Shown: positions 16,294 to 24,098, counted from the first letter of the stretch. The stretch is 24,357 nt of DNA from CAZECE01 sp964510525 (GCA_964510525.1 CAZECE010000133.1:1-24357), one strand, 5' to 3'. Program-made: numbers and translations. The notes: generated by a model not told the origin, from the letters alone.

Positions 16294-16917
16294 TTACTTA
16301 GAATAAAGCTCAACAATCAGGTTTTCATTAATATCAGCAGGCAAGTCTTCCTGACGATCAGGAAAGGTTTTAAAAATGCCTTTTTTGGCGTCTTTATCAA
16401 CTTCAATATTAGACATACTCGGACGCTGATCAGCCATTTCAAGAGCAGCTTGGATGCGCAATTGATTTTTAGCTTTATCGCGTACACTCACTTCATCACC
16501 AGGCTTAACTTGGTATGATGGGATGTTGACTACTACACCATTAACCAAAATGGCTTTATGAGAAACCAGCTGTCTTGCTTCCGCTCGTGTAGCCGCGAAC
16601 CCCATTCGATAAACAACATTATCTAAGCGGCACTCTAAGAGCTTTAATAGGTTCTCACCCGTTGCACCTTTCTGGCGAGCCGCTTCTTTATAATAATTTT
16701 TAAATTGTCGTTCTAACATGTTGTAAGTACGACGTAAACGTTGTTTTGCTCGTAACTGAACACCGTAGTCAGATAAGCGACCACGACGTTGACCATGTTG
16801 ACCCGGAGCAGATTCACTACGGCATTTTTGCTCATACGAACGAACGCCACTTTTAAAAGATAAATCCACACCTTCACGACGTGATAGTTTACATTTCGGA
16901 CCCAAATACCTAGCCAT
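16294..16917 (-). CDS. rpsD: 30S ribosomal protein S4
   Basis: S4 nucleates 30S assembly by binding the 5' domain of 16S rRNA and, in E. coli, represses translation of the alpha operon. The product is 207 residues (E. coli 206). It begins MARYLGPKCKLSRREG and contains the S4 RNA-binding domain (about 97-160; LDNVVYRMGFAATRAEARQL), ending NENLIVELYSK. Cys9 and Cys32 are present but the full four-Cys zinc motif of C+ S4 proteins is not, so this is the zinc-free or a remnant form. AAGGAG precedes the ATG. It follows rpsK by 14 bases. I could not find the E. coli-type S4-binding pseudoknot in the short leader before rpsM, so autoregulation by that route is unproven. Confidence 0.99.
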   Translation of the reverse strand: MARYLGPKCKLSRREGVDLSFKSGVRSYEQKCRSESAPGQHGQRRGRLSDYGVQLRAKQRLRRTYNMLERQFKNYYKEAARQKGATGENLLKLLECRLDNVVYRMGFAATRAEARQLVSHKAILVNGVVVNIPSYQVKPGDEVSVRDKAKNQLRIQAALEMADQRPSMSNIEVDKDAKKGIFKTFPDRQEDLPADINENLIVELYSK

Positions 16918-16931
16918 TATTGCTAAACTCC

Positions 16932-17324
16932 TTAAACACGTCTTTGTTTGGGTGGTCTACAGCCATTGTGAGGGCGCGAAGTACCATCTTTAATTTTGCT
17001 TATTTTAAAGCCAACAGAATAAAGCGCTCTAACAGCAGAATCACGACCCGGCCCAGGACCATTAACAATCACTTCATTAAGAGACTCCATGCCCATCTCT
17101 TTAGCTGCAGTTCCAGCCTTTTCAGCAGCAACCTGAGCAGCAAATGGGGTGCTTTTACGTGATCCTCTAAAACCGCAACCGCCTGCAGTAGCCCAAGAAA
17201 CGGCATTACCCTTCACATCGGTCAACGTTATAATAGTATTATTAAACGAAGCGTGGATATGTGCCATTCCTTCGTTAACAACTTTTTTAAGTTTTTTCTT
17301 TGGTTTCGACTGCGGCTTTGCCAT
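16932..17324 (-). CDS. rpsK: 30S ribosomal protein S11
   Basis: S11 sits on the 30S platform next to S6/S18 and contacts 16S rRNA near the mRNA exit. The product is 130 residues (E. coli 129), with the conserved AHIHASFNNTIITLTD at 21-36 and the C-terminal HNGCRPPKQRRV. The common GSGFRGSRKST motif reads GCGFRGSRKST here, a Ser-to-Cys change. It lies between rpsM (32 bases upstream) and rpsD (14 bases downstream). Only a short AGG-type ribosome-binding site is visible. Confidence 0.98.
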   Translation of the reverse strand: MAKPQSKPKKKLKKVVNEGMAHIHASFNNTIITLTDVKGNAVSWATAGGCGFRGSRKSTPFAAQVAAEKAGTAAKEMGMESLNEVIVNGPGPGRDSAVRALYSVGFKISKIKDGTSRPHNGCRPPKQRRV

Positions 17325-17356
17325 ATTGTACCTACTGCCTGTATTTTAAAATAAAA

Positions 17357-17713
17357 TTATCTTTTAATTGGTTTTCTAGGACCTTTTCGTGTCCTAGAAT
17401 TCGTTTTTGTACGCTGACCACGTAATGGCAATCCACGACGATGCCTAATACCTCGATAACAGGCCATATCCATCAAGCGTTTGATGTGCATACTCACATC
17501 ACGCCTTAAATCACCTTCAATGACGTATTTGGCAACTTCAACACGCAGCGTTTCAATCTGATCAGGTGACAAATCTTTGATCACTACCGAAGGAGTAATT
17601 GCACAGGCATCACAAATTTTTTGCGCTGTACTACGACCAATTCCATAAATAGCTGTCAATGCGATAACAGCATGTTTGCCATCGGGAATATTAACCCCAC
17701 CAATACGTGCCAT
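17357..17713 (-). CDS. rpsM: 30S ribosomal protein S13
   Basis: S13 lies in the head of the small subunit, contacts the P-site tRNA and bridges to the large subunit. The 118 residues equal the E. coli length, with ARIGGVNIP at the N-terminus, YGIGRSTAQKIC at 24-35 (helix-hairpin-helix-like), and the basic tail RGLPLRGQRTKTNSRTRKG that reaches the decoding region. AGGAG stands at good spacing before the ATG. It is the first gene of the alpha group, 32 bases after rpmJ, with no visible promoter or terminator in between, so read-through from the spc group is likely. Confidence 0.98.
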   Translation of the reverse strand: MARIGGVNIPDGKHAVIALTAIYGIGRSTAQKICDACAITPSVVIKDLSPDQIETLRVEVAKYVIEGDLRRDVSMHIKRLMDMACYRGIRHRRGLPLRGQRTKTNSRTRKGPRKPIKR

Positions 17714-17745
17714 TTAATTACTCCTAAAACTTAAAAAATCAAACC

Positions 17746-17862
17746 CTAACCTTGTCTTTGCTTATGCTTCGGTTCTGAGCTACAAATAACCATCAAATTA
17801 CCGTTTCTTTTAATAACTTTGCAGTTTCTGCACATTTTCTTTACGGATGCTCTTACTTTCAC
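17746..17862 (-). CDS. rpmJ: 50S ribosomal protein L36 (zinc-ribbon form), GTG start
   Basis: This 38-residue protein is the smallest of the large subunit and binds 23S rRNA near the peptidyl-transferase side. The translation MKVRASVKKMCRNCKVIKRN, ending SSEPKHKQRQG, matches L36 end to end. The zinc ligands Cys11, Cys14, Cys27 and His33 are all present, so this is the C+ form. The start codon is GTG, as no in-frame ATG lies before the conserved KVRASVKK; AAAGGTG stands just upstream as ribosome-binding site. It is placed between secY and rpsM, the standard gammaproteobacterial position. Confidence 0.96.
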   Translation of the reverse strand: MKVRASVKKMCRNCKVIKRNGNLMVICSSEPKHKQRQG

Positions 17863-17926
17863 AATATCACCTTTAAACCCTTTCAGTAGAACACTGGAAA
17901 ACCAGCATAAAACAACTTTACACCCA

Positions 17927-19249
17927 TCAACCTTTAGGTTTTCCTTTCAGGTTGGATTTATTCATCAATGATTCGTATTGATGAGAAAACAAATGCGACT
18001 GGATTTGAGATAACAAATCCATCACCACAACCACGACGATTAACAATGATGTCCCGCCTAGGTAAAAAGGAACATCGAACATAACCTGCAAAAATTGGGG
18101 AAGCAAGCATACCAAAGTTATGTATACAGATCCAACTAAAGTTAAGCGCCCTAATACACTATCAATGTATTTTGCAGATTGTTCGCCAGGCCTGATACCT
18201 GGGATAAAAGCACCTGAGCGTTTTAAGTTATCTGCAACATCATTAGGATTAAAAACAAGAGCTGTATAAAAAAAACAAAAGAATACTATTCCAACGGCAA
18301 ACAATAAAATATAAAGAGGCTGACCTGGCGCCAGAGCTAATGACATCTCTTGTAGCCACTGCCATTCTTGTGAATTCCCTACCCACTGCCCTATACTGGC
18401 AGGAAATAACAAAATACTTGTAGCAAAAATCGGAGGAATGACGCCCGCCATATTCACTTTAAGTGGCAAATGACTTTGTTGAGCCGCAAACATACGTCGC
18501 CCCTGTTGACGTTTGGCATAATTCACGGTGATCCTTCGCTGCCCACGCTCAATAAAAACAACGAAGCCAATCACTAATAAGGCAATAAGCAGAACACCAA
18601 ATACTACCAGTAAATGAATATCACCTTGGCGAGAAGATTCCAGCGTTTGACCAACAGCAGAAGGAAGACCAGCCACAATACCAGCAAAGATAATCATAGA
18701 TATACCATTACCTATACCACGCTCAGTCACCTGTTCCCCAAGCCACATCAAAAACATAGTACCGGTCACTAAGCTAACGACAGCTGTGAAAATAAAAGAA
18801 GGGCCAGAAACCAGAGCTACACCCTGCGCTTGCAAGCCAACCGCCATACCCGCTGACTGTATTAAACCAAGGCCTAGCGTGCCATAACGAGTATACTGAG
18901 TGATCTTCCTACGCCCCGACTCACCTTCTTTCTTTAACTGTTCCAACTGCGGTGATACAGCCGTGAGCAGCTGCATAATAATCGAAGCGGAAATATAAGG
19001 CATAATACCAAGAGCAAGAATACTCATCCGCTCTAACGCACCACCTGAAAACATATTAAATAAAGACACAATGGTGCCTTCATTTTGCCTAAACAAAGCA
19101 GAGAGTCGATCTGGATTAATACCAGGAACAGGGATATGGGCTCCAATTCGATAAACAACAATGGCCCAAAATAAGAATTTTAGACGCGCCCAGAGTTCAG
19201 ACATGCCTTTTTGATCAGCTTGACCGGGTAAGTTTAATCCTGAGAACAT
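17927..19249 (-). CDS. secY: Protein translocase channel subunit SecY
   Basis: SecY forms the inner-membrane channel of the SecYEG translocon for export and membrane insertion of proteins. The chosen product is 440 residues (E. coli 443) with ten membrane segments. It shows WAIVVYRIGAHIPVPGI in and after TM1, the plug-region SLFNMFSGGALERMSIL, TM2 IMPYISASIIMQLL, and the cytoplasmic loop RITVNYAKRQQGRRM. The start at 19249 is favoured over the TTG at 19267 because AGGA lies five bases before this ATG and the extra six residues are unconserved. It follows rplO by 79 bases and precedes rpmJ, as in spc operons. An AT-rich spacer with a small TTACAAA/TTTGTAA hairpin (19275-19294) lies before it. 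Confidence 0.98.
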   Translation of the reverse strand: MFSGLNLPGQADQKGMSELWARLKFLFWAIVVYRIGAHIPVPGINPDRLSALFRQNEGTIVSLFNMFSGGALERMSILALGIMPYISASIIMQLLTAVSPQLEQLKKEGESGRRKITQYTRYGTLGLGLIQSAGMAVGLQAQGVALVSGPSFIFTAVVSLVTGTMFLMWLGEQVTERGIGNGISMIIFAGIVAGLPSAVGQTLESSRQGDIHLLVVFGVLLIALLVIGFVVFIERGQRRITVNYAKRQQGRRMFAAQQSHLPLKVNMAGVIPPIFATSILLFPASIGQWVGNSQEWQWLQEMSLALAPGQPLYILLFAVGIVFFCFFYTALVFNPNDVADNLKRSGAFIPGIRPGEQSAKYIDSVLGRLTLVGSVYITLVCLLPQFLQVMFDVPFYLGGTSLLIVVVVVMDLLSQIQSHLFSHQYESLMNKSNLKGKPKG

Positions 19250-19328
19250 TGATTTCCTATTTAACAATAAGGTCTTACAAAAAAAAGTTTGTAAACTGAT
19301 TAATTGCTATAAGACTTAGAAAACTCAC

Positions 19329-19778
19329 TTAAGCCGTTTGCAGAGATCCGCCCGCCGCCAAAAGAAGCTCACTGGCACCCTTGGTAACTGCAACATTGCC
19401 TCCAGAAGACTTAAGCGTATAAGCCCCCTTGACATCCCCCGACTTAAAGAAACGCACACGTTTGGTCGTGTGTTTCAAAAGCCCATGCTTTTGCATGTCT
19501 TCAAAAGACACCTCACCTGGGTTAAGAGCATTTAAAGCCGCTACGGGAAGTTTTTCAGTCACAAAACTAACTCGAGATGTGAAACCAAATTTAGGAATTC
19601 GTCGGTAAAGAGGCATTTGTCCACCTTCAAATCCTGGTTGTACTGAACCTCCAGAACGAGACTTTTGACCTTTATGACCACGGCCACAGGTTTTACCCAA
19701 ACCACTGCCCATACCACGACCCACTCGTTTAGCTCGATGAGTTCTGTTGATGCCTTGGCCCAATGTATTTTGACGCAT
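19329..19778 (-). CDS. rplO: 50S ribosomal protein L15
   Basis: L15 is a late-assembly protein of the large subunit that binds several 23S rRNA domains. The product is 149 residues (E. coli 144) with the Gly/Arg/Lys-rich N-terminal extension RVGRGMGSGLGKTCGRGHKG and the PGFEGGQMPLYRRIPKFGF segment. The usual GKTGGRGHKG reads GKTCGRGHKG. The start at 19778 (MRQNTL) matches the family's MRLNTL, and GGAG lies about ten bases upstream, inside the rpmD stop region. The alternative ATG at 19796 adds six residues and would overlap rpmD. rpmD ends seven bases before this start, so the two are translationally close. Confidence 0.97.
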   Translation of the reverse strand: MRQNTLGQGINRTHRAKRVGRGMGSGLGKTCGRGHKGQKSRSGGSVQPGFEGGQMPLYRRIPKFGFTSRVSFVTEKLPVAALNALNPGEVSFEDMQKHGLLKHTTKRVRFFKSGDVKGAYTLKSSGGNVAVTKGASELLLAAGGSLQTA

Positions 19779-19785
19779 GTTATTT

Positions 19786-19965
19786 TTACTCCACATCCAA
19801 CAAGTACTGAACTTTTTTCACCATTCCCATAATCGAGTCGGTTTTAGGCAACTCAACGGATTGGCCAATTTTTCGCAAACCTAGTCCACGAACACAAGAC
19901 TGATGAGCCTTAAGACGTCCAGATACACTTTTTCTTAAAGTAATTGTTACTGTCGTGGATGACAT
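19786..19965 (-). CDS. rpmD: 50S ribosomal protein L30
   Basis: L30 is a small large-subunit protein in contact with 23S rRNA. The product is 59 residues, the E. coli length, with TVTITLRKSVSGRLKAHQ at the N-terminal part and GLGLRKIGQSVELPKT as the family core. The ATG at 19965 is chosen over the GTG at 19971: the GAGGTGG ribosome-binding site overlaps that GTG and has normal spacing only to the ATG. It lies between rpsE and rplO. Confidence 0.97.
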   Translation of the reverse strand: MSSTTVTITLRKSVSGRLKAHQSCVRGLGLRKIGQSVELPKTDSIMGMVKKVQYLLDVE

Positions 19966-19997
19966 AACCACCTCTGAAATGTAAATTTATAAAACAA

Positions 19998-20498
19998 TTA
20001 GCAGGCTAATGCGCTCACTGGAATGCCACGTTTTGCAGCAACCGTTTCAGGACTAACCTGGGCTCTGAGCGCTTCAAAAGTAGCGCGGACCACATTAACA
20101 GGATTCGTTGAACCATAGCATTTGGCTAATACATTCTCTACACCTGCGACTTCAAGCACTGCGCGCATGGCTCCACCCGCAATAATACCTGTTCCCTCTG
20201 AAGCAGGCTTCATGAAAATGCGGCTCGCACCGTGGTTACTTAAAACAGGGTGTTGCAAAGTTCCATCTTTCAAATCCACATAGATCATATTTCGCTTACC
20301 TGACTCTAGGGCCTTTTGGATAGCAATAGGGACCTCTCTGGCTTTACCTCGACCAAAACCAACCCGACCTGCACCATCTCCCACAACGACTAGGGCTGTA
20401 AAACCAAAAATACGACCACCTTTTACAACTTTAGCCACCCGGTTTACTTGGACTAGTTTTTCTTGCAAACCATCTTGCTTTTCTTCATCGCGAGCCAT
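19998..20498 (-). CDS. rpsE: 30S ribosomal protein S5
   Basis: S5 sits at the back of the 30S near the mRNA entry channel and takes part in decoding fidelity and helicase activity. The product is 166 residues (E. coli 167), with the double-stranded-RNA-binding S5 domain (LVQVNRVAKVVKGGRIFGF at 15-33, VVGDGAGRVGFGRGKAREVP at 38-57) and the C-terminal domain (PASEGTGIIAGGAMRAVLE at 108-126, then NPVNVVRATFEAL). The spectinomycin-contact loop VVKGGRIF is unaltered. GAGG stands before the ATG. It lies between rplR and rpmD. Confidence 0.98.
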   Translation of the reverse strand: MARDEEKQDGLQEKLVQVNRVAKVVKGGRIFGFTALVVVGDGAGRVGFGRGKAREVPIAIQKALESGKRNMIYVDLKDGTLQHPVLSNHGASRIFMKPASEGTGIIAGGAMRAVLEVAGVENVLAKCYGSTNPVNVVRATFEALRAQVSPETVAAKRGIPVSALAC

Positions 20499-20524
20499 TT
20501 AAAAACCTCAAACGTTTTAAATAA

Positions 20525-20887
20525 TTAAAATTTTAATCCAGCTTCTCGAGCCGCATCCGCTACGGCTTTAACTCGGCCATGATAGCGGAACCCCGCACGA
20601 TCAAAACTAACCGCATCATAACCTGCAGCAACCGCTCTTTCACCCACCAGCTTTCCAATTAAAGCGGAAGATTCAACATTGCCAGTAACTTTACCTGAAA
20701 AATCTTTTTCTCGCGTAGATGCAGAGACCAACACATTACCATCCTTGATAACCTGGGCATACATATGACGAGGCGTTCGATATACACGTAAACGCACTTT
20801 ACCAGACTGTTTAAACTGATGATTTAAACGCTTTGAACGACGAATTCGCGCTTGAAGCTTAACATTTTTTATCTTTCTAACTGACAT
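20525..20887 (-). CDS. rplR: 50S ribosomal protein L18
   Basis: L18 binds 5S rRNA and attaches it, with L5 and L25, to the central protuberance. The product is 120 residues (E. coli 117), with a basic N-terminus (KLQARIRRSKRLNHQFK), the RVYRTPRHMYAQVI segment and the C-terminal signature SFDRAGFRYHGRVKAVADAA. The ribosome-binding site is weak (GGTTGAGAT immediately before the ATG). It lies between rplF (39 bases upstream) and rpsE (26 bases downstream). Confidence 0.97.
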   Translation of the reverse strand: MSVRKIKNVKLQARIRRSKRLNHQFKQSGKVRLRVYRTPRHMYAQVIKDGNVLVSASTREKDFSGKVTGNVESSALIGKLVGERAVAAGYDAVSFDRAGFRYHGRVKAVADAAREAGLKF

Positions 20888-20926
20888 ATCTCAACCAACC
20901 CCAACATGAATTAAGATCAAAAAAAA

Positions 20927-21460
20927 CTACTTCTTCTTAGGTTCCTTTGATATAACTCTTTCATCTGTGTAACGAACACCTTTTCCTTTATATGGCTCAG
21001 GCGGACGATAAGAGCGAATCTTAGCAGCAACTTGCCCTACTGTATGTTTACTAGAGCCTTTAACAATAATCTCAGTCTGAGAAGGAGTTTCGATGGTAAT
21101 ACCATCCGGTGCATCAAATTCTACCGGATGAGAGAAACCCAAGGTTAAAGACAACTTTTTACCTTTAGCCTGAGCACGATAACCTACCCCAATTAGCTGC
21201 AATTTCTTTTCGAAACCCGCACTCACACCAGTAACAGCATTGTTCAATAAGGCTCTCAATGTACCCGCTTGCACCCAAGCTTCCTTAGACTCTTCGGTTA
21301 CACTGACATTCACTTGAGAACCTTCAAGCATCACTTCAACCAACGCGTGTAACGGCACAGTCGCCTGACCATTTTTTCCTTTAACATTGACTTGTTTTTG
21401 CTCGACCTTTATTTCTACACCTGCAGGAAGAACGATGGGCTTTTTTGCTACTCTGGACAT
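20927..21460 (-). CDS. rplF: 50S ribosomal protein L6
   Basis: L6 has two related domains and lies near the factor-binding (sarcin-ricin) site of the large subunit. The product is 177 residues, the same as in E. coli, starting MSRVAKKPIVLPAGVEI and with the second-domain signature PEPYKGKGVRYTDE followed by the Lys-rich end. AGGTG lies about ten bases before the ATG. It stands between rpsH and rplR. Confidence 0.98.
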   Translation of the reverse strand: MSRVAKKPIVLPAGVEIKVEQKQVNVKGKNGQATVPLHALVEVMLEGSQVNVSVTEESKEAWVQAGTLRALLNNAVTGVSAGFEKKLQLIGVGYRAQAKGKKLSLTLGFSHPVEFDAPDGITIETPSQTEIIVKGSSKHTVGQVAAKIRSYRPPEPYKGKGVRYTDERVISKEPKKK

Positions 21461-21493
21461 GAATCTGACACCTATTTATTCAATGACTGGGTA

Positions 21494-21889
21494 TTAACTA
21501 ACACTACAAAGCACTTCGCCACCCAAGTTTTCTTCTCTTGCCTGCTTGTCAGACATTATGCCTTTGCAAGTTGAAACAATAGCCACGCCTAACCCACCTT
21601 TGACTTTCGGCAAGTCCAAAGACTTTTTATAAATCCTAAGGCCAGGACGACTTACACGTTTAATTTCATCGATAACCGGGATACCATTGAAATACTTGAG
21701 ATCAACAGATAATACCGGCTTTACAGGGTTGCCTTGCTGACTAAAATCTTTAATAAACCCCTGTTCTTTCAAAACTTTTGCTATGGCAAATTTAACTTTT
21801 GAAAAAGGAATTAACACAGCCTCTTTTTGAGCCATTTGGCCATTTCTAATTCTCGTTAGCATATCTGCTATTGGATCTTGCATACTCAT
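21494..21889 (-). CDS. rpsH: 30S ribosomal protein S8
   Basis: S8 binds the central domain of 16S rRNA and, in E. coli, represses the spc operon by binding mRNA near the rplX-rplE junction. The product is 131 residues (E. coli 130), starting MSMQDPIADMLTRIRNGQ, with the C-terminal RNA-binding part GGLGVAIVSTCKGIMSDKQA followed by GGEVLCSVS. An AGGAG lies about 14 bases before the ATG, rather far; the nearer in-frame ATG at 21883 is less favoured because family members begin MSMQDP. Neighbours are rpsN and rplF. Confidence 0.97.
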   Translation of the reverse strand: MSMQDPIADMLTRIRNGQMAQKEAVLIPFSKVKFAIAKVLKEQGFIKDFSQQGNPVKPVLSVDLKYFNGIPVIDEIKRVSRPGLRIYKKSLDLPKVKGGLGVAIVSTCKGIMSDKQAREENLGGEVLCSVS

Positions 21890-21928
21890 TGGGATTAATT
21901 TTCTCCTAATTAATCGAACAAACTTAAG

Positions 21929-22234
21929 CTACCAACTGGCCTTTTTAAGTCCAGGTATTTCACCTTTCATGGCTATTTCTCGTAGTTTATTACGCCCTAA
22001 GCCAAATTTACGATAAAACCCATGAGGACGACCAGTGAGCCCACAGCGATTTCTCATACGCGAGGGGGAAGAATCTCTGGGCAATTTTTGTAACGCCAAT
22101 TGCGCCGACCACTTTTCTTCTTCACTTGCAGAGGGGCTCTTCATTAACTCACGTAATGCTTTGCGGTCCTTAAAATACTTATTTACAAGTTCAGCTCTTT
22201 TTTTCTCTCTTTCTAACATCGAGCGCTTGGCCAT
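21929..22234 (-). CDS. rpsN: 30S ribosomal protein S14 (zinc-free long form)
   Basis: S14 is a head protein of the 30S subunit. The product is 101 residues, the length of the E. coli C- form, and contains a single Cys in RNRCGLTGRPHGFYRKFGL, so it lacks the four-Cys zinc motif of the short C+ form. The basic N-terminus (AKRSMLEREKKRAELVNKYF) and the end GEIPGLKKASW are typical. AAGGAA stands before the ATG. It lies between rplE and rpsH, with 58 bases to rplE. Confidence 0.97.
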   Translation of the reverse strand: MAKRSMLEREKKRAELVNKYFKDRKALRELMKSPSASEEEKWSAQLALQKLPRDSSPSRMRNRCGLTGRPHGFYRKFGLGRNKLREIAMKGEIPGLKKASW

Positions 22235-22292
22235 ACAGGTGTTCCTTAAATTTTCTAAAACGAATCGAGTTTTACTACATTCATTAATAATG

Positions 22293-22832
22293 CTATTTAA
22301 TCGGTAACTGGAACGCTTTTAAAAGCGCCTTAGCCTCATCATCAGTTTTTGCAGAGGTGGTAAAACAAACATCAAGCCCCTTAATTTTGCTGTCGATCCC
22401 ATCAAAATCAATTTCAGGAAATACAATTAATTCTTTTAAACCAAAACTGTAGTTACCTTTTCCGTCAAATGATTTAGGGTTTAACCCCCTAAAATCACGT
22501 ACTCGCGGTAAAGCAATACAAACAAGACGTTTAAAAAACTCATACATATTATGACCACGCAGTACAACTTTGCATCCAATTGGCCATCCTTCTCTGATTT
22601 TAAAAGAGGCCACTGACTTTCTTGCTCGCGTGACAACAGCCTTTTGCCCAGCAATAGCCGACAGATCTTTAACGGCCACCTCAACAATTTTTTTATCCTG
22701 GACAGCACTGCCTAGACCCATATTTAATGTGATCTTTTGTAGTTTTGGCGCTTCCATAACACTATTGTAACCAAAGTCTTTAACTAACTGAGGCAATACG
22801 GTTTCTTTATAATGCTGTGCAAATTGACTCAT
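22293..22832 (-). CDS. rplE: 50S ribosomal protein L5
   Basis: L5 binds 5S rRNA in the central protuberance and contacts the P-site tRNA and S13. The product is 179 residues, as in E. coli, with PKLQKITLNMGLGSAV at 29-44, GWPIGCKVVLRGHNMYEFF at 98-116 and a C-terminal KGLDVCFTTSAKTDDEAKAL. Its ATG overlaps the rplX stop in ATGA, and no strong independent ribosome-binding site is visible, so translation is probably coupled to rplX. Confidence 0.98.
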   Translation of the reverse strand: MSQFAQHYKETVLPQLVKDFGYNSVMEAPKLQKITLNMGLGSAVQDKKIVEVAVKDLSAIAGQKAVVTRARKSVASFKIREGWPIGCKVVLRGHNMYEFFKRLVCIALPRVRDFRGLNPKSFDGKGNYSFGLKELIVFPEIDFDGIDSKIKGLDVCFTTSAKTDDEAKALLKAFQLPIK

Positions 22833-23149
22833 AATACGTCCGTAGGCTTTTTATTGGATCTAAATACTCTTACTTTTTTACCATTATCACCAGCAACAAA
22901 ACTAACCTTATCCCCTTTATTTATTTCAGGGTTGAACAAGGCCAAATTCGACATATGAATGCCAGATTCGCGAGATTCTATGCCGCCTTTCACATTTTTT
23001 TGCGGGTTCGGTTTAATGTGTTTCTTAACAAGGTTAACTCCGGCCACATAGGCTCTATTATCGTCTTTAAAACCAATAATTTTGCCTCGTTTACCCTTAT
23101 CTTTACCTGCAATGACTACGACTTCATCATCACGCTTCAGTCTTTTCAT
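22829..23149 (-). CDS. rplX: 50S ribosomal protein L24
   Basis: L24 is an assembly initiator of the large subunit and lies near the exit tunnel. The product is 106 residues (E. coli 104) with the KOW motif (DDEVVVIAGKDKGKRGKI at 7-24) and the GGIESRESGIHMSNLALF segment. A good GAGGT ribosome-binding site precedes the ATG. The 65-base gap to rplN contains a small hairpin, and the gene overlaps rplE by four bases. Confidence 0.98.
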   Translation of the reverse strand: MKRLKRDDEVVVIAGKDKGKRGKIIGFKDDNRAYVAGVNLVKKHIKPNPQKNVKGGIESRESGIHMSNLALFNPEINKGDKVSFVAGDNGKKVRVFRSNKKPTDVL

Positions 23150-23182
23150 TGTTTACCTCAATTTGAATAATATAAATCCGCT

Positions 23183-23204
23183 TTAGGCCAAATGTGCAGC
23201 CTAA
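23183..23204 (-). repeat. Hairpin in the rplN-rplX spacer
   Basis: TTAGGC (23183-23188 on the plus strand) and GCCTAA (23199-23204) form a 6-bp inverted repeat with a 10-base loop in the 65-base gap between rplN and rplX. There is no T-run after it, so it is not an intrinsic terminator. It could be an RNA processing or protein-binding element of the operon mRNA. Confidence 0.4.
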
Positions 23205-23214
23205 TTCATAGAGA

Positions 23215-23580
23215 CTAAAGTACTTCAGGAGCCAGTGAAATAATACGCATATATTTTTCACGCAACTCACGAGTAACAGGGCCAAAAATACGTGTTCCTA
23301 TAGGCTGCTTTTGACTGTTCAATAAAACAGCCGCATTTCGATCGAAACGTATAACAGATCCATCTTTACGACGAACACCTTTACGAGTTCTTACAACCAC
23401 GGCCAGTAAAACATCACTTTTAGAAACACGACCTCTTGGTATTGCTTCTTTTACTGTGACTTTAATCACATCTCCTACACCAGCGTAGCGACGTTTAGAA
23501 CCACCCAATACTTTAATACACATTACTTTTCGTGCACCACTGTTATCAGCAACTTCTAGCACACTTTCTGCCTGAATCAT
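23215..23580 (-). CDS. rplN: 50S ribosomal protein L14
   Basis: L14 lies at the subunit interface and contributes to intersubunit bridges. The product is 121 residues (E. coli 123), with VLEVADNSGARKVMCIKVLG at 7-26, GDVIKVTVKEAIPRG and the end FGPVTRELREKYMRIISLAP. GAGGA precedes the ATG. It is the first gene of the spc group; the 37 bases between it and rpsQ do not show a convincing promoter, so it may be transcribed with the S10 group. Confidence 0.98.
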   Translation of the reverse strand: MIQAESVLEVADNSGARKVMCIKVLGGSKRRYAGVGDVIKVTVKEAIPRGRVSKSDVLLAVVVRTRKGVRRKDGSVIRFDRNAAVLLNSQKQPIGTRIFGPVTRELREKYMRIISLAPEVL

Positions 23581-23617
23581 GGTTTATCCTCAACTCAACT
23601 CTTCTTTAATAACTTAC

Positions 23618-23881
23618 TCAGGCGCTTTCTAAACGCTTAATAGCAATCACTTGCCAAGATTTGGACTTTGAAATTGGCCTATGCTCTTCAACTGTTACGA
23701 TATCACCTTCTAAACAATCGTTTTTCTCATCATGAGCATGAACCTTCGTCGACTTACGCAAGAACTTACCATAAAGTGGGTGTTTTACACGCCGTTCTAG
23801 TTTAACAGTAACGGTTTTATCCATTTTATTGCTCACCACCACACCCGTGAGCTTACGCTTAAGACTCTTTTTTAAGCTCAT
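23618..23881 (-). CDS. rpsQ: 30S ribosomal protein S17
   Basis: S17 is a primary 16S rRNA-binding protein with an OB fold. The product is 87 residues (E. coli 84), with LTGVVVSNKMDKTVTVKLER at 11-30, the VKHPLYGKFLRKSTKVHAHD segment and the HRPISKSKSWQVI end. The ATG overlaps the rpmC stop in ATGA, and AAGGCGG lies just upstream inside rpmC. It is the last gene of the S10 operon group. Confidence 0.97.
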   Translation of the reverse strand: MSLKKSLKRKLTGVVVSNKMDKTVTVKLERRVKHPLYGKFLRKSTKVHAHDEKNDCLEGDIVTVEEHRPISKSKSWQVIAIKRLESA

Positions 23882-24069
23882 AATGCCGCCTTTTCATTTT
23901 TAATTGTGTAGATTCTTGCCACTTCTCGTTTCAACTTCTTAAACAAATGATTAGTATTCAATTGGTCCGAACTTTTTTGCATACGGAGTTTAAATAACTT
24001 GTTCAAATTTTCTTTAGCTAAGGCATCTAACTCATCTGTGCTTTTGTCTCTTAACTCTGAAGCTTTCAT
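23878..24069 (-). CDS. rpmC: 50S ribosomal protein L29
   Basis: L29 is a small helical protein at the tunnel exit that helps form the trigger factor and SRP docking site. The product is 63 residues, the E. coli length: MKASELRDKSTDELDALAKE, then a second helix with KKLKREVARIYTI. It overlaps rpsQ by four bases. Unusually for a gammaproteobacterium, 68 bases separate it from rplP, where E. coli has essentially none. Confidence 0.96.
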   Translation of the reverse strand: MKASELRDKSTDELDALAKENLNKLFKLRMQKSSDQLNTNHLFKKLKREVARIYTIKNEKAAL

Positions 24070-24098
24070 GTCTCTTGCTACCTAATTAACTGAGTAAC

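Noticed and set aside
17714..17745. S4-binding pseudoknot before rpsM as in E. coli
   Set aside because: The rpmJ-rpsM spacer is only 32 AT-rich bases and shows no comparable paired arms by eye.
19250..19267. Longer secY start at a TTG at 19267
   Set aside because: The AGGA ribosome-binding site lies after the TTG and five bases before the ATG at 19249, which is therefore the start.
19779..19796. Longer rplO start at the ATG at 19796
   Set aside because: It would overlap rpmD and add six unconserved residues; MRQNTL at 19778 matches the family start and has a GGAG upstream.
19966..19971. GTG start for rpmD at 19971
   Set aside because: That GTG overlaps the GAGGTGG ribosome-binding site; the ATG at 19965 gives the normal 59 residues.
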